From: RUG334 sp045599645
GTDB lineage: Bacteria > Muiribacteriota > Ozemobacteria > Ozemobacterales > Ozemobacteraceae
Assembly: GCA_045599645.1 (NCBI GenBank)
Contig: JAZRWI010000015.1
Location: 1 to 43,181 of the forward strand
Direction: 5' to 3'
DNA: 43,181 nucleotides
Shown: positions 25,428-34,468 of the stretch, piece by piece
Position numbering within the stretch: the first letter of the stretch is position 1
How the letters are laid out: every line of letters begins with the position of its first letter
Notes under the pieces: model-generated
What the model was told of the DNA's origin: nothing
The model's input: only the letters and a program-made list of their open reading frames with translations
The model's database searches: none
Made by a program: the position numbers and the translations under genes

Positions 25428-26369
25428 TTAGAAATCAGCAATCATATCAACATATTCTGGATGGTCGATATATGGATTTCTGTTGTGCTGGAATGATTCA
25501 ACAGAATCATTTCTTGCGATTTCGTTAGCATCAACTGGATCCTGCTTGTGCCATTCGCGAAGAACCTTTTCCTGTGCTTCATCGATTGGTTTTTCATAAA
25601 CAGTTGAGAAATAGAACATAGCACGAGCTACGTTACCACGATGCTGTTTTCTTACTTCAAATACATCACCGTCAAACATGCTGCCGCCTTCGCTGAAGCA
25701 AACAGCATCCTTGTTTACATAACCAAATGGGAAGCTGCCACGTTTGCAGTTAGCATCCGGATCTGCTGGGAAGAGATGATGGATGTCTGATTTTGCATCG
25801 CCTACAGCACCCTTAGACTGTGGCCATGTGTGTTCGCAGTTGATTCCGTTAGGACCTTTGCCGTCGGTATAAGGAATAATCTTGCCAGTGTAAACGCATT
25901 CAAGAGAACCGTTTCTGTTATCGATTTTTCCATACATAAGCTTTCTAGCTTCTTTGTAGTTGTAAACAGTGTGTTTTGCAACTTCATCATGAAGCTTAGC
26001 CTTAAGGTCATCATTTCTGAGGCCACGGCAAGAATTATAGAAAGCAACTCTCTTAGCCTTGTTGTTACGGCTATAAGTGGTTGTAGTGGCGCCACTTCTA
26101 GAGAACATAAGTTCTGGAATATTGTCTTCGCTGGCAACCTTATCAAGCTTCTGAATCTTAATAAGCTTCTGGCGGATAAGTTCAATTTCCTGAGCTGACT
26201 TTGGAGAACTCTGTTCTACATTGTCAAGTAAAGAGATAGCTTCATTCAACAGCTTATCGCTAGCACTAACTGAATCATTTCCTTCCTGTGCTGCAAGAGT
26301 AGTACCTGCTGAGAGAGCTACAGATAACCCTAACATCAAAACGCATTTCTTTATATTTAATGACATCAT
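25428..26369 (-). CDS. Secreted endonuclease I (EndA/NucM family), copy 1
   Basis: 313 residues with a signal peptide (about 1-26). The catalytic region has the family signature ECVYTG, NCEHTWPQS, DIHHLFPADPDANCKRG and PFG, with the general-base His and a metal-binding Asn/Glu set. Family enzymes are nonspecific secreted or periplasmic DNA/RNA nucleases. A 90-residue helical prodomain-like region precedes the core. It is a close paralog of the gene at 27603, in opposite orientation. TATAAT (26379-26384, minus) ends 9 bases before the first of two adjacent ATGs, so the leader is at most a few bases. Confidence 0.88.
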   Translation of the reverse strand: MMSLNIKKCVLMLGLSVALSAGTTLAAQEGNDSVSASDKLLNEAISLLDNVEQSSPKSAQEIELIRQKLIKIQKLDKVASEDNIPELMFSRSGATTTTYSRNNKAKRVAFYNSCRGLRNDDLKAKLHDEVAKHTVYNYKEARKLMYGKIDNRNGSLECVYTGKIIPYTDGKGPNGINCEHTWPQSKGAVGDAKSDIHHLFPADPDANCKRGSFPFGYVNKDAVCFSEGGSMFDGDVFEVRKQHRGNVARAMFYFSTVYEKPIDEAQEKVLREWHKQDPVDANEIARNDSVESFQHNRNPYIDHPEYVDMIADF

Positions 26370-26445
26370 AGTTCTTTTATTATACCCTTTTTTTCAAAAA
26401 CCGTAAGTAGCAAATGATAATTTTTTTTAAATTATTTAAAAAAAA

Positions 26446-26964
26446 TTATTTGTGATGAGGTGGTGGCGGCGGAACTGGAGCAGGTTTTGTGGGAGCCGGA
26501 GCAGGATTAGGTCCCTTCGGAGGTTTGTGAGGTTCAATTCTTGGACCAGGTGCAGGAACCGGCTTTATATAATGAGGTGAATTATGAGTTTGAGCTTTGT
26601 GTCGCCATCTCTGGTAAGAAAGAATACCATCAACAAGCTTAACGACTGGTGATGGCTGTGGTGGTGTAACCGGAACAGGTTTTACAACAACAGAAGGCTG
26701 TGTGTAGATTACAGTATTTGTCCCACTTGTTGTAGTGGTGACAACACCATTTTGAGTTGTAGTCGTATAGGTTACTGTATTATTACTTGGAGTAACATAA
26801 GTTGTTGTAGTGGTGTTTGTTGAATTGCTGACAGTCTGACCGCAACCTGAACAGAAATTAGCAGAATCAAGCAATTCTGTTCCACAATTTGAGCAGAAGA
26901 CTGCATAAGCCGGTAACGAAGCCATCATTAAAAAAGCAGCAATGATAAGCGGGATTTTCCTCAT
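26446..26964 (-). CDS. Secreted double-CxxC zinc-ribbon protein, Thr/Pro-rich
   Basis: 172 residues. Signal peptide about 1-21, then FCSNCGTELLDSANFCSGCG, a two-knuckle CxxC zinc ribbon at about 23-42. A Thr/Asn-rich beta-prone stretch (about 47-95) and a Pro-rich tail ending in PPPPPHHK follow. Zinc ribbons of this type are normally cytoplasmic, so a secreted one is odd. It is paralogous to the next gene upstream (same layout, 24 bases away), and both sit between two secreted endonuclease paralogs. SD: AGGAGTGC. Function unknown; metal binding or scaffolding is inference. Confidence 0.6.
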   Translation of the reverse strand: MRKIPLIIAAFLMMASLPAYAVFCSNCGTELLDSANFCSGCGQTVSNSTNTTTTTYVTPSNNTVTYTTTTQNGVVTTTTSGTNTVIYTQPSVVVKPVPVTPPQPSPVVKLVDGILSYQRWRHKAQTHNSPHYIKPVPAPGPRIEPHKPPKGPNPAPAPTKPAPVPPPPPHHK

Positions 26965-26988
26965 GAATGCACTCCTTATATTTAAATA

Positions 26989-27486
26989 TTATCTGTGATG
27001 AGGTCTTGGACCATATCTGTGAATTACAGGCGCAGGTCTATGAATGTGATGGTGATGATGGTGCCTAAAAATCTGGTGAGCTAACACACCACCGATTAAT
27101 ATTTCCCCAAAAGTAGGCTCAGTTCTATACACTACAGAAGAAGTTGTTGGATATACATAAGTTGGTGCTACTACAGGCGGATTTGTATATATAACCTGTG
27201 TGTTGCCACTAGAAGTGGTGTATGTATAACCTGGTGTTGTGGTTGTATAGGTTATTGTAGAATTGCTGTTATTCGGACAAATATAGGTTGTAGTGCTCTT
27301 TGTTGTAGTATTTCCGTTATTGGTAATTACTGTGTTAGAGGTTTGCTTATATAGTCTGGTTCCGCAATTAGAGCAAAAATTTGCTGAATCATTGAAGCCT
27401 TTGCCACAATAAGTGCAATAGGAAGCACTGGCTGAAACAGTTAAACCTAAGATCAAAGCACTTAATAAGAAAGCGACTTTTTTCAT
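26989..27486 (-). CDS. Secreted double-CxxC zinc-ribbon protein, His-rich C-terminus
   Basis: 165 residues. Signal peptide about 1-22, zinc ribbon YCTYCGKGFN to FCSNCGTR, a Thr/Ser/Asn-rich middle, and a tail with RHHHHHHIHRPAP and more His/Arg. The ATG at 27486 is preferred over the GTG at 27489 because GGAGG lies 8 bases upstream. The His run suggests extracytoplasmic metal binding (inference). It is first in a two-gene unit with its paralog at 26446. Confidence 0.6.
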   Translation of the reverse strand: MKKVAFLLSALILGLTVSASASYCTYCGKGFNDSANFCSNCGTRLYKQTSNTVITNNGNTTTKSTTTYICPNNSNSTITYTTTTPGYTYTTSSGNTQVIYTNPPVVAPTYVYPTTSSVVYRTEPTFGEILIGGVLAHQIFRHHHHHHIHRPAPVIHRYGPRPHHR

Positions 27487-27567
27487 CACACTGCCCTCCT
27501 AAAAAATTGTACTTTAATCATAAAAGATTATTTTTAAAAAATCAATGAATCAATGAAGAAAAAAGCC

Positions 27568-27596
27568 TTACATAAAAAAATATTATGTGATACACT
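27568..27596 (+). promoter_or_regulatory. Promoter abutting the endonuclease copy 2 ATG
   Basis: TTACAT (27568-27573), 17-base spacer and TACACT (27591-27596), 6 bases before the ATG at 27603. No SD precedes this ATG. Confidence 0.5.
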
Positions 27597-27602
27597 GATT
27601 AT

Positions 27603-28553
27603 ATGAATATGAAAAATATAAAAAATTGCGTATTGATGTTAGGTTTGTCTGTAGCTTTATCTGCTATACCAACATTCGCAGCACAGGAAAGTAATGATTC
27701 AAATGAATCCCGCGAACAGCTATTAGGTGAAGCTATTTCTTTATTAGACGATGTAGAACTCAGTTCTCCACGTTCACAGGCTGAAATTATGCGTGTACGT
27801 GAAAGATTGATTAAGCTTCAGAACATTGATAATAATGTAGAAGCCGAAAATGGCGATGATCCAGAATTGATGTTCTCTCAGTGTGGAGCTACTACCACAG
27901 CTTATAGCCGTGCTAACAAAGCAAATAATGAAGCTTTTTATCGCAGCTGCCGTGGTAAAGATGGTCAAAGCCTTCGTGGCATGCTTCAGTCTCAGGTTAG
28001 CAAAATGAAGGGCGTTGATTATGGCAAGGCCCGCCAGATTGTTATGCTTCAGATAGACAACCATAGTGGCAACGTTGAATGTGTTTATACTGGTAAAGTA
28101 GCCAAGATTAAAGACAAAATGCCTTCAAGCAATTCTTGGAATATTGAACACACTTGGCCTCAGTCAATGGGTGCTGTTGGTCCTGCAAAGTCAGATTTGC
28201 ATCACCTTTTCCCAACTGATTCAAAGGCAAATTCATATAGAAGTTCACTCCCATTCGGAGTTTGCAACGACCAATATGTAAAATTCGATGTTGGTGGTAG
28301 CCGTTGTGATGGTTCTGTTTTTGAAGTAAGAAAGCAGCATCGCGGAAATGTAGCAAGAGCTATGTTCTATTTTGCTGTTAGATATAACAAGAGCATTGAT
28401 GCCAAGGAAGAAGCAGTTCTTCGTCAGTGGCACAAGGATGACCCGGTTGATGCTTGCGAAAGAGCAAGAAACGATGCAGTCGAAGCTATTCAGAGAAATA
28501 GAAACCCATTCATCGACCATCCTGAATATGTAGACCAGATCACCAACTTCTAA
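27603..28553 (+). CDS. Secreted endonuclease I (EndA/NucM family), copy 2
   Basis: 316 residues, same architecture as copy 1: signal peptide ending IPTFAAQE, helical N-terminal region, then ECVYTGKVAKI, NIEHTWPQSMGA, DLHHLFPTDSKANSYR and LPFG. The catalytic His and Asn are present. Copy 1 has Cys before the EHTWPQS block (NCEHTW) where this has Ile. Both end in nearly the same block (NPxIDHPEYVD). An alternative ATG lies 6 bases downstream. It is inverted relative to copy 1 with the zinc-ribbon pair between them. Confidence 0.88.
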   Translation: MNMKNIKNCVLMLGLSVALSAIPTFAAQESNDSNESREQLLGEAISLLDDVELSSPRSQAEIMRVRERLIKLQNIDNNVEAENGDDPELMFSQCGATTTAYSRANKANNEAFYRSCRGKDGQSLRGMLQSQVSKMKGVDYGKARQIVMLQIDNHSGNVECVYTGKVAKIKDKMPSSNSWNIEHTWPQSMGAVGPAKSDLHHLFPTDSKANSYRSSLPFGVCNDQYVKFDVGGSRCDGSVFEVRKQHRGNVARAMFYFAVRYNKSIDAKEEAVLRQWHKDDPVDACERARNDAVEAIQRNRNPFIDHPEYVDQITNF

Positions 28554-28570
28554 TTAAGCCAAAACAAAAA

Positions 28571-28600
28571 AATCCCTGTAAGAATACAGGGATTTTTTTT
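28571..28600. terminator. Intrinsic terminator
   Basis: ATCCCTGT (28572-28579) and ACAGGGAT (28586-28593) with eight or more Ts following and an A run before. Confidence 0.88.
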
Positions 28601-28639
28601 GTTCATTTCTCTTGTTTGCTAATTAATAAGCATCATATT

Positions 28640-28697
28640 ACAACTTTCTATCTTCCAGCTACCTAGCATATGTCTTCTGACTTCTGTCTTTCGACTA
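28640..28697. repeat. Degenerate dispersed repeat
   Basis: CTTCTGACTTCTGTCTTTCGACTATC is, in reverse complement, a relative of the GTAGTCGAAAGTCGAAAGCC words found just after the 35-bp elements at 34.34 kb and 38.14 kb. Only short words are shared. Confidence 0.4.
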
Positions 28698-30140
28698 TCA
28701 ATAAGCAGGTAAGTATTCGTGAGAGATTGAAATAACCTTACCGTCTTTTATATTGGCAGAAATCTGCTGCATATCACAATTCCAAAAAACTGTGCCATCA
28801 GTTGGATAATCAGAGTCATTGTAATTATTGCCCCACCCTGCTTTAGTCATGGTTTCGTTAAATTTCTTAACATCTTCCAAGCTCATACCAACCTTAATGT
28901 CTAAGAATGGAATCTTGTCGCTTGTAATAGTAAATTCGATAGGTTTTCGTTCCATTTCTTCAGATGGTTTCGCATTGATTAGAGATGGATCTGTTGAACC
29001 ATAATTGCATGATAAACCTTCAGGCCAGCTTAATATTTGGCTGGAATATGTGTATTTATCGCCTTCATCATTGATTCCTTCTTCCTGCTTTGTTGTGACT
29101 TTAGCATTGTCAAATCCTAGAAAATATGGCATTTCTTGAATAACTGCTATTGAAGCATAAACAGAATCACAGAGAGAAAATGTTTTGTCACTAGGTGATA
29201 CATATCTGCCATATACCCAGCCTTCTACACCCTTATATTCCTTAGTATTTTCATCTATAACTTTAGCTTTTATCTTGAGCCACTTAAATTCTTCACCAGT
29301 ATCACGGGTTTCATTAAAATATACTTCTGGGTGTTTCCAGCCAGTGTTACCAATAATTTCACCGGTTTTGGGCTCTTTCCTTATATTGACACCTGTCCCG
29401 TTCATCTTGCCCATTGAATACCAGCCTTCAGGGATCTTACTGTAATAACTGTCGCTTATTGGCATATAACTGGTTATTTTAAGTCTTTCTTCAGGACATC
29501 TTCTTAAAGAAACTTCTTTTACTTTACCTTCATCGTTAAAGCCCAGTGTTAAGTATGCATATTCATTGTTATTGCTTAAAACCTTGAAAGAATAATCTAT
29601 GATATAGCTGTATTCATGAGTGCTGCCAAAATATTTCCCTACTTCGGTTCTATCCATGCCTATGATTTGCTGGGAACCTGTTATTGCTTTAAGCAAATTT
29701 ATATCTTTTGTGCGAAACTGCTTTAAAGAACAGAACCCAGGGTCTTTTACTGAAGTTATGTATGCAATAGACGTATCTTCGTTTACTATCTGAGTTACTG
29801 TATAGTCATCATTAGTGCCACTGTTGTAGTGGCTGACTACTTTATGCCAGGTGCTGTCATTTTTTAGTCTCTGGAAAACGCTTTCAGAGTTAGCAGTAAT
29901 TCCGAGCATCAGCTGCAAAGCGTTAATGTTGATACCATTCTGTGTGGTGGCAGAAAAGCCATTCGTTCCAGTAAAGGTATAAGAGGTCTTTTCCCCTTCA
30001 AGTTGTTTTGTAGCGGTAATTTCTTCATTATTATAATATGCGCCCAATTTTATTTTTTCAGGCACATTAAAATCTTCTGCATACAGACCAGTATTTAATA
30101 ATAAAGCACTTGCTATAGCAAAAATGGTACGTTTTTTCAT
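28698..30140 (-). CDS. Exported SH3-domain protein, hypothetical
   Basis: 480 residues with a signal peptide (about 1-21, ending LYAED). A bacterial SH3-like domain lies at about 240-318: TGVNIRKEPKTGEIIG, then WLKIKAKV and GVEGWVYGRYVSP. The regions on either side are not recognised; the C-terminal block (IPFLDIKVGMSLEDVKKFN) recalls short periplasmic SmpA/LptE-like repeats but weakly. SD AGGAG precedes the ATG. It probably acts at the envelope, binding peptidoglycan or a protein partner (inference). Confidence 0.6.
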   Translation of the reverse strand: MKKRTIFAIASALLLNTGLYAEDFNVPEKIKLGAYYNNEEITATKQLEGEKTSYTFTGTNGFSATTQNGININALQLMLGITANSESVFQRLKNDSTWHKVVSHYNSGTNDDYTVTQIVNEDTSIAYITSVKDPGFCSLKQFRTKDINLLKAITGSQQIIGMDRTEVGKYFGSTHEYSYIIDYSFKVLSNNNEYAYLTLGFNDEGKVKEVSLRRCPEERLKITSYMPISDSYYSKIPEGWYSMGKMNGTGVNIRKEPKTGEIIGNTGWKHPEVYFNETRDTGEEFKWLKIKAKVIDENTKEYKGVEGWVYGRYVSPSDKTFSLCDSVYASIAVIQEMPYFLGFDNAKVTTKQEEGINDEGDKYTYSSQILSWPEGLSCNYGSTDPSLINAKPSEEMERKPIEFTITSDKIPFLDIKVGMSLEDVKKFNETMTKAGWGNNYNDSDYPTDGTVFWNCDMQQISANIKDGKVISISHEYLPAY

Positions 30141-30230
30141 TTAAATCTCCTATTTATATGAAAGATAAAGCTAAAGAAGCTTTCAGGTTATTTATTATAA
30201 GTATCTGTAATGATTTTGATAACATATCTA

Positions 30231-30944
30231 TTATTTTTGGTCTTTGGCTATGTGAATTTTCTGAAATTCTTCTTCTGAGATTGGAAAAGTGGTTTCAGGA
30301 GGGAATTCTTCACGGTAGATACCTTTCATGTATTCCGGATTGCACAGGTATTCGATACCAAGGAAACCTGATTTGGTCTGAAGACGTAATACATTTCCAG
30401 GGCCAGTGAGATGCGAAAATTGACGTGATACCTTAATTTTCTTGGTTTTTCCTGGTGTTGCCCAATCAGTTACTACGTAAGCATAGTCTTCTTTAAGCTT
30501 GACAAGGGTATATCTGGTGACGGTTTCTGAAGAATCAAACCTGCTATTGATGCCCAATATAAAGAAATAGTTAATTAAGAGAGCTATCATTAAGATTACT
30601 CCACTACAGAAAACAAACACAGCCATTAAATCGGACTTTGAGATACCCGAATCTTGTTTTTCTATGAAATAATAAAAATGCTTAAGAAAGAATGGAGCAA
30701 TCATCAGGCACATTAGACCAGCATAAAGCATTCCCTTTATTACAGCCATCTTATCAATTGGATCACAGATAGTATCACTAAATGTTGCAATTAAGAATAA
30801 GTAGGCAAAAAGAAATAACAAGCAGGTTCTATCATGAACATCTCGAATGTCGAATTTTATTCGATTTCTTTCTCTACGCTGCTTCCGATATTCACTTTCC
30901 TCGAATAAGGATGAAATAAATTTACCGAAATTTGAATCACTCAT
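30231..30944 (-). CDS. Membrane protein, hypothetical
   Basis: 237 residues. A basic N-terminus (RKQRRERNR) precedes three hydrophobic segments (about 41-60, 68-88 and 107-130), then a soluble C-terminal domain of about 95 residues with beta-rich character (SSETVTRYTLVKLKEDYAYVV). No family recognised. GAGAG upstream of the ATG gives a weak SD. Its stop is 90 bases from the start of the SH3 gene, and the two may be co-transcribed. Confidence 0.55.
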   Translation of the reverse strand: MSDSNFGKFISSLFEESEYRKQRRERNRIKFDIRDVHDRTCLLFLFAYLFLIATFSDTICDPIDKMAVIKGMLYAGLMCLMIAPFFLKHFYYFIEKQDSGISKSDLMAVFVFCSGVILMIALLINYFFILGINSRFDSSETVTRYTLVKLKEDYAYVVTDWATPGKTKKIKVSRQFSHLTGPGNVLRLQTKSGFLGIEYLCNPEYMKGIYREEFPPETTFPISEEEFQKIHIAKDQK

Positions 30945-31394
30945 AATTACTCTCTATTTGTTTTATTACAGTTTTAAATATTATCATAAATATTCATTAT
31001 AGTCTAATACTGATTAATAGATGGTCTTTGCTTAACTGTAACGATTCTAAGAACTATAAATAACGAATGTTATTGTCTAAAGAAAATTATATATGTTGAA
31101 CCAGAAGACTATTTCTAAAAGAAAAAAAAATTAATACATCTTGCATTTTATTTAATTTCTCCTTAAATAAATTTTCTTGTTAAGGTTAATAATATTTGCC
31201 TTACTAGCATTAATTAAAGTTGTTAGATTACTTTATTCAAAAAAATAAAATTGTTTTTTATTCATGATTTTTTGGGTATCACTTGCAAAATACAGATAGG
31301 CTTATTACTATTGATACTGAAATGAATACGTGTAATTATGCCAGGTTATAATTCAATAAAGCGTTATTCATTATTTACAATGGAGAGATATCGA
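30945..31394. other. AT-rich intergenic region, no gene found
   Basis: A 450-base divergent gap. I see only very AT-rich sequence with runs of A and T. A TTGATA-16-TAATTA promoter-like pair near 31313-31340 could drive the DUF5714 gene. No hairpin array, RNA gene or ORF with an SD was recognised. Confidence 0.5.
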
Positions 31395-32078
31395 ATGGCT
31401 GAAGAATGTGTTATTTGTAAATCTAATCTTGAATATTTAGAAAATGACGAACTTATGGTTTGTGAGCTTTGTTTTAAGAAGGAACCTAGCAAAACCAGAT
31501 GTGTAAAAGGCCATTACGTTTGTAATGAATGTCATACCAAGGGCTTAGATATTATATTAGACATTTGCTTAAGTGAAGATTGCAAGAATCCAATTGATAT
31601 TATAAGAAAAATGATGACTGCGCCATTTTGTCATATGCATGGTCCTGAACATCATGTAATGGTAGGTGCTGCACTTCTTACAGCCTATCGTAATAGCGGT
31701 GGCAATATTGATTTATCTAAATCTTTAAGGGAAATGATGAATCGTGGTAAAGCTGTGCCAGGCGGAGCTTGTGGCTTCTGGGGCGCATGTGGCGCTGGAA
31801 TAAGCACAGGTATGTTTGTTTCTATTATTTCAAACACAACTCCCCTTTCAGATAAAACTTGGGGTTTATCAAACCTGATGACATCAAAATCACTGAATGC
31901 TATAGGCAGTGTTGGTGGTCCAAGGTGCTGCAAGAGGGATTCTTATCTCGCTATACTATCTGCTATATACTTTGCAAAAGAACATTTTGGCATTGCTATG
32001 GAAAAATCTCAGGTTATCTGCATCCATAGCAGTAAAAACAATCAGTGCATTGGTTCAAAGTGCCCATTCCGACGATAA
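31395..32078 (+). CDS. DUF5714-domain protein
   Basis: 227 residues. An N-terminal Cys-rich ribbon (CVICKSNLEYL to CELCFKK, then CVKGHYVCNECHTKG) leads into the DUF5714 core: PFCHMHGPEHHVMVGAALL, VPGGACGFWGACGAGIS, WGLSNLMTS and GGPRCCKRDSYLAI. The many invariant Cys and His residues suggest a metal- or Fe-S-binding enzyme. In anaerobes the family is often near methyltransferases or radical SAM genes, but no such neighbour is present here. ATG at 31395 has GGAGA 8 bases upstream; the longer in-frame start at 31338 lies in promoter-like sequence. Confidence 0.8.
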   Translation: MAEECVICKSNLEYLENDELMVCELCFKKEPSKTRCVKGHYVCNECHTKGLDIILDICLSEDCKNPIDIIRKMMTAPFCHMHGPEHHVMVGAALLTAYRNSGGNIDLSKSLREMMNRGKAVPGGACGFWGACGAGISTGMFVSIISNTTPLSDKTWGLSNLMTSKSLNAIGSVGGPRCCKRDSYLAILSAIYFAKEHFGIAMEKSQVICIHSSKNNQCIGSKCPFRR

Positions 32079-32193
32079 TATCAACTGTTACTGTTATGGG
32101 CAGTGTATCTTTACAACAATGCTAATTTTAAATGACAAACTTTTTTGGTAAAATGAAGTATATATAGAAATATCTTTTGTGGAGACAAGGTTT

Positions 32194-33204
32194 ATGATTA
32201 ATAAAAGTTTGGTTCTGGCTTTGGGTATGTCAGCTTGTTTTGCTCCAAATCTTTATGCAGAAAATCCTTTTGATGATACTGAAGTAAAAATAGAAAAAGC
32301 AGTTTCTGACGGAGAATTAGATGCAGCAGATGTTCAGGCAACTGAAGATACATACGAAGAAGAAGCTACAAATACTAAGTTCCCAATTAGTGGAAAACTA
32401 GTAGACAATGGAGTCAGACTTAGAGAATGGGCCTGGGGTCCAATCATAAATACTTTTAATTGCACTGATCTTACTATTGTTGGAATCTCTGGCGACTTTT
32501 ATGAAGTAGAAATTGGTGGAGTCAGAGGTTTTATGCACAAAAACTTCATTTCTACTCCAGATTGCCCAGCTACTCGTGTACAGCCCTATTACCCAGGCAA
32601 TACATTGGCGGGTGGTTATCTTTCAAAAGAAGAAAGCTTAAAATATACTGAAAGCTCTATTGAAGATAAAGATAATAAAGAACCTGATACAAATAATACT
32701 GTAATAACCGATACCAGCAGCACAAAAGATAAAGAAATCGTGAAGTCAACCAATGTCGGTATTTCCCCAAATGACTTTATGAAAGAACTGAAATCTATGG
32801 CAACTCCAACAAGGGAAGAAATAATTGAACTAGCTGCTTCCATAGGTTTATCAAAAGATTATGTAGTAATATTAATGGGCACAACCCAAAGAGAAGGCTA
32901 TATAAATGATCAATATCTATACTATGGCTGGGCAAGCTGTATGATTAACAACAAGGTTACCATAAAGCAAATGCAGGGTTGGGACCCATACCATTCTGGT
33001 GATGCCAACTATTATTCTCAAAAGAATATTGAAAATGGCTACAATTCAGCCAGTTCTGACGTTTTAAAATCTGTTTATCTGGCTTTAAAATACAGAAATA
33101 CAAAGATTATAGAGTGTAACGGAATGTATAAAACCACACCAGGCAGCTACAACCAGATATACAAATCAGGCGTCTATAACTGTAGCGTATACGAAAAGAA
33201 ATAA
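32194..33204 (+). CDS. Exported SH3-domain protein with possible lysozyme-like C-terminal domain
   Basis: 336 residues. Signal peptide about 1-23 (ending NLYAE). An SH3-like fold at about 65-125 (GKLVDNGVRLREWAWG, then GVRGFMHKNF), an acidic Ser/Thr/Asp linker (about 145-195) and a C-terminal domain (about 200-336). The TQREGYINDQYLYYGWASC segment there recalls the catalytic-Glu helix of lysozyme or cell-wall hydrolase folds. Wall binding plus hydrolysis is inference. SD GGAGAC precedes the ATG. It is the last intact chromosomal-type gene before the accessory region. Confidence 0.6.
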   Translation: MINKSLVLALGMSACFAPNLYAENPFDDTEVKIEKAVSDGELDAADVQATEDTYEEEATNTKFPISGKLVDNGVRLREWAWGPIINTFNCTDLTIVGISGDFYEVEIGGVRGFMHKNFISTPDCPATRVQPYYPGNTLAGGYLSKEESLKYTESSIEDKDNKEPDTNNTVITDTSSTKDKEIVKSTNVGISPNDFMKELKSMATPTREEIIELAASIGLSKDYVVILMGTTQREGYINDQYLYYGWASCMINNKVTIKQMQGWDPYHSGDANYYSQKNIENGYNSASSDVLKSVYLALKYRNTKIIECNGMYKTTPGSYNQIYKSGVYNCSVYEKK

Positions 33205-33247
33205 CTCTTAATCAAATACTAAAAAACACCAGCATAAGCTACAAACC

Positions 33248-34148
33248 TTAAAGAAGTGCCATGCTTTTTGCCAGTGCTTTGAATTGTTTGATAGTCATAT
33301 TCATTCTGCTGGCGGCATCCTTAAGGGTCAGTACATTATCAGTGACAAGGTCTAATAGAATTTTAACCTTTCCTTTTTCTATACCTCTGTTTTCTATTTC
33401 GTCAAGGAACTTATCCATGGTTGCTGGTTCTCCTTTTTTTATACATATAAAATCATTAACGGGATCGAATCTCTGGTCATCTGCTACTATCCTTAGCATC
33501 TGAAGGACTTCATTCACGTGCCTGATAGTCTGTTTTCCTGCTATGTATTTTTTGTCTTTACGTCTGTGCGCAAAGTAATCTGCTACTATTCTGAAGTCTG
33601 ATTTGAACATTCTTATCTGCTCATCGGTAAGAAAAGAAATTTCAAAAAGGTTTATTCTGTAGTCATTTACAAAAGGTCTGAGCTCAAGTGGAATTTTCAG
33701 AGTTTTCATAAGTGACTTGGGTGCTTTCCATCGCTTACTTCCAAAATACAGGACTATTGTTACCACAGGGTAAGGAGTCTGAAGATCTGGACGAATTCTG
33801 TTTGAAGCAGATTTGTTATTTGACTTTTTTAGTAATTCTATAAGCTGTTGTTTATAGGTTGCGCCGTCATATGCTATTGTTCTCAGCGACATGTAAGGAT
33901 CTTCACATGTCTGGTTTTCCAGACCCAGCAAGTCTTACTCTGTATTTGTCTTGCCAGTATTTGGCTATGTCGCGGCTTTCCTCATGAAGTTTGCCGCTGT
34001 CTGCCTTATAGAAGGATACAGGTGTTGCTTCCTCAAGTTTGTCCTCTTTTATAAGCTTTTTGCCCTTGAAGAGCAATACATTCACAATATCAGCAAAGAC
34101 ATCGTTGTATGATTCAAGTGTTTTTTCTACAATATCCTTCTGCCCCAT
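33248..34148 (-). pseudogene. Rpn-family PD-(D/E)XK nuclease / 'putative transposase', frameshifted
   Basis: The first part (34148 to about 33920) carries the Rpn N-terminal signature MGQKDIVEKTLESYNDVFAD and later ESRDIAKYW. The rest (about 33925 to 33248) continues in another frame with LGLENQTCEDPYMSLRTIAYDGA. Skipping one base near 33931 joins them as YRVR-LLGLENQT, so a single-base frameshift separates two halves of one gene. The real start is 34148, with AAGGAA upstream, because the ATG at 34166 abuts the -10. Rpn proteins in E. coli promote recombination in a RecA-independent way. I see no slippery sequence that would argue for programmed frameshifting. Confidence 0.75.
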
Positions 34149-34171
34149 CAGATTATTTCCTTCCATATTAA

Positions 34172-34200
34172 ATTATAATCTGACTTGTTTACTGTTGCAA
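34172..34200 (-). promoter_or_regulatory. Promoter of the Rpn-type gene
   Basis: Minus strand: TTGCAA (34195-34200), 17-base spacer and TATAAT (34172-34177). Predicted transcription start near 34166. Confidence 0.7.
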
Positions 34201-34308
34201 GTGCCGGAACAATAAATTCCCTTATTGTCTACATACGTTACTGTTCACACGTCGGCTCGTAAATAAATACCCACCCGCATAGCAGTGGATATATATTTTC
34301 AAATTTAG

Positions 34309-34343
34309 TTTTATGATGGTCTGGAATTGGTATATTGGCAAAC
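34309..34343 (+). repeat. 35-bp element, copy A1
   Basis: TTTTATGATGGTCTGG core followed by AATTGGTATATTGGCAAAC. It opens the first hairpin-array cassette. The roughly 110 bases to its right are nearly the same as those after copy A4. Confidence 0.95.
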
Positions 34344-34344
34344 A

Positions 34345-34460
34345 AAATCGGTAGTAGAAAGTCGAAAGCCAGATAATCATTTATAGCAATAAATGATTAT
34401 GGGTGATCCTATACGCTTTTGGCTATTGGCTGTTAGCTTTTTGCTGAGAAAAACGGCTAA
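34345..34460. repeat. Cassette leader repeat and degenerate AGC/GGC words
   Basis: Contains GTAGTAGAAAGTCGAAAGCC, an AATCATTTAT/ATAAATGATT palindrome around 34375-34398 and GGCTATTGGCTGTTAGC. It is near-duplicated at 38143-38235. No ORF with an SD was seen. Confidence 0.7.
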
Positions 34461-34468
34461 AATAAACG

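Noticed and set aside
30158..30409. 83-codon plus ORF opposite the membrane protein at 30231
   Set aside because: It lies largely antisense to a well-supported minus gene and has no SD.
30945..31394. RNA gene or riboswitch in the long AT-rich gap
   Set aside because: No tRNA-like, riboswitch-like or hairpin-plus-T-run structure could be picked out by eye.
33900..33931. Programmed ribosomal frameshift in the Rpn-type gene
   Set aside because: No slippery heptamer or downstream pseudoknot was seen, and neighbouring genes also carry simple frameshifts, so decay is the simpler reading.
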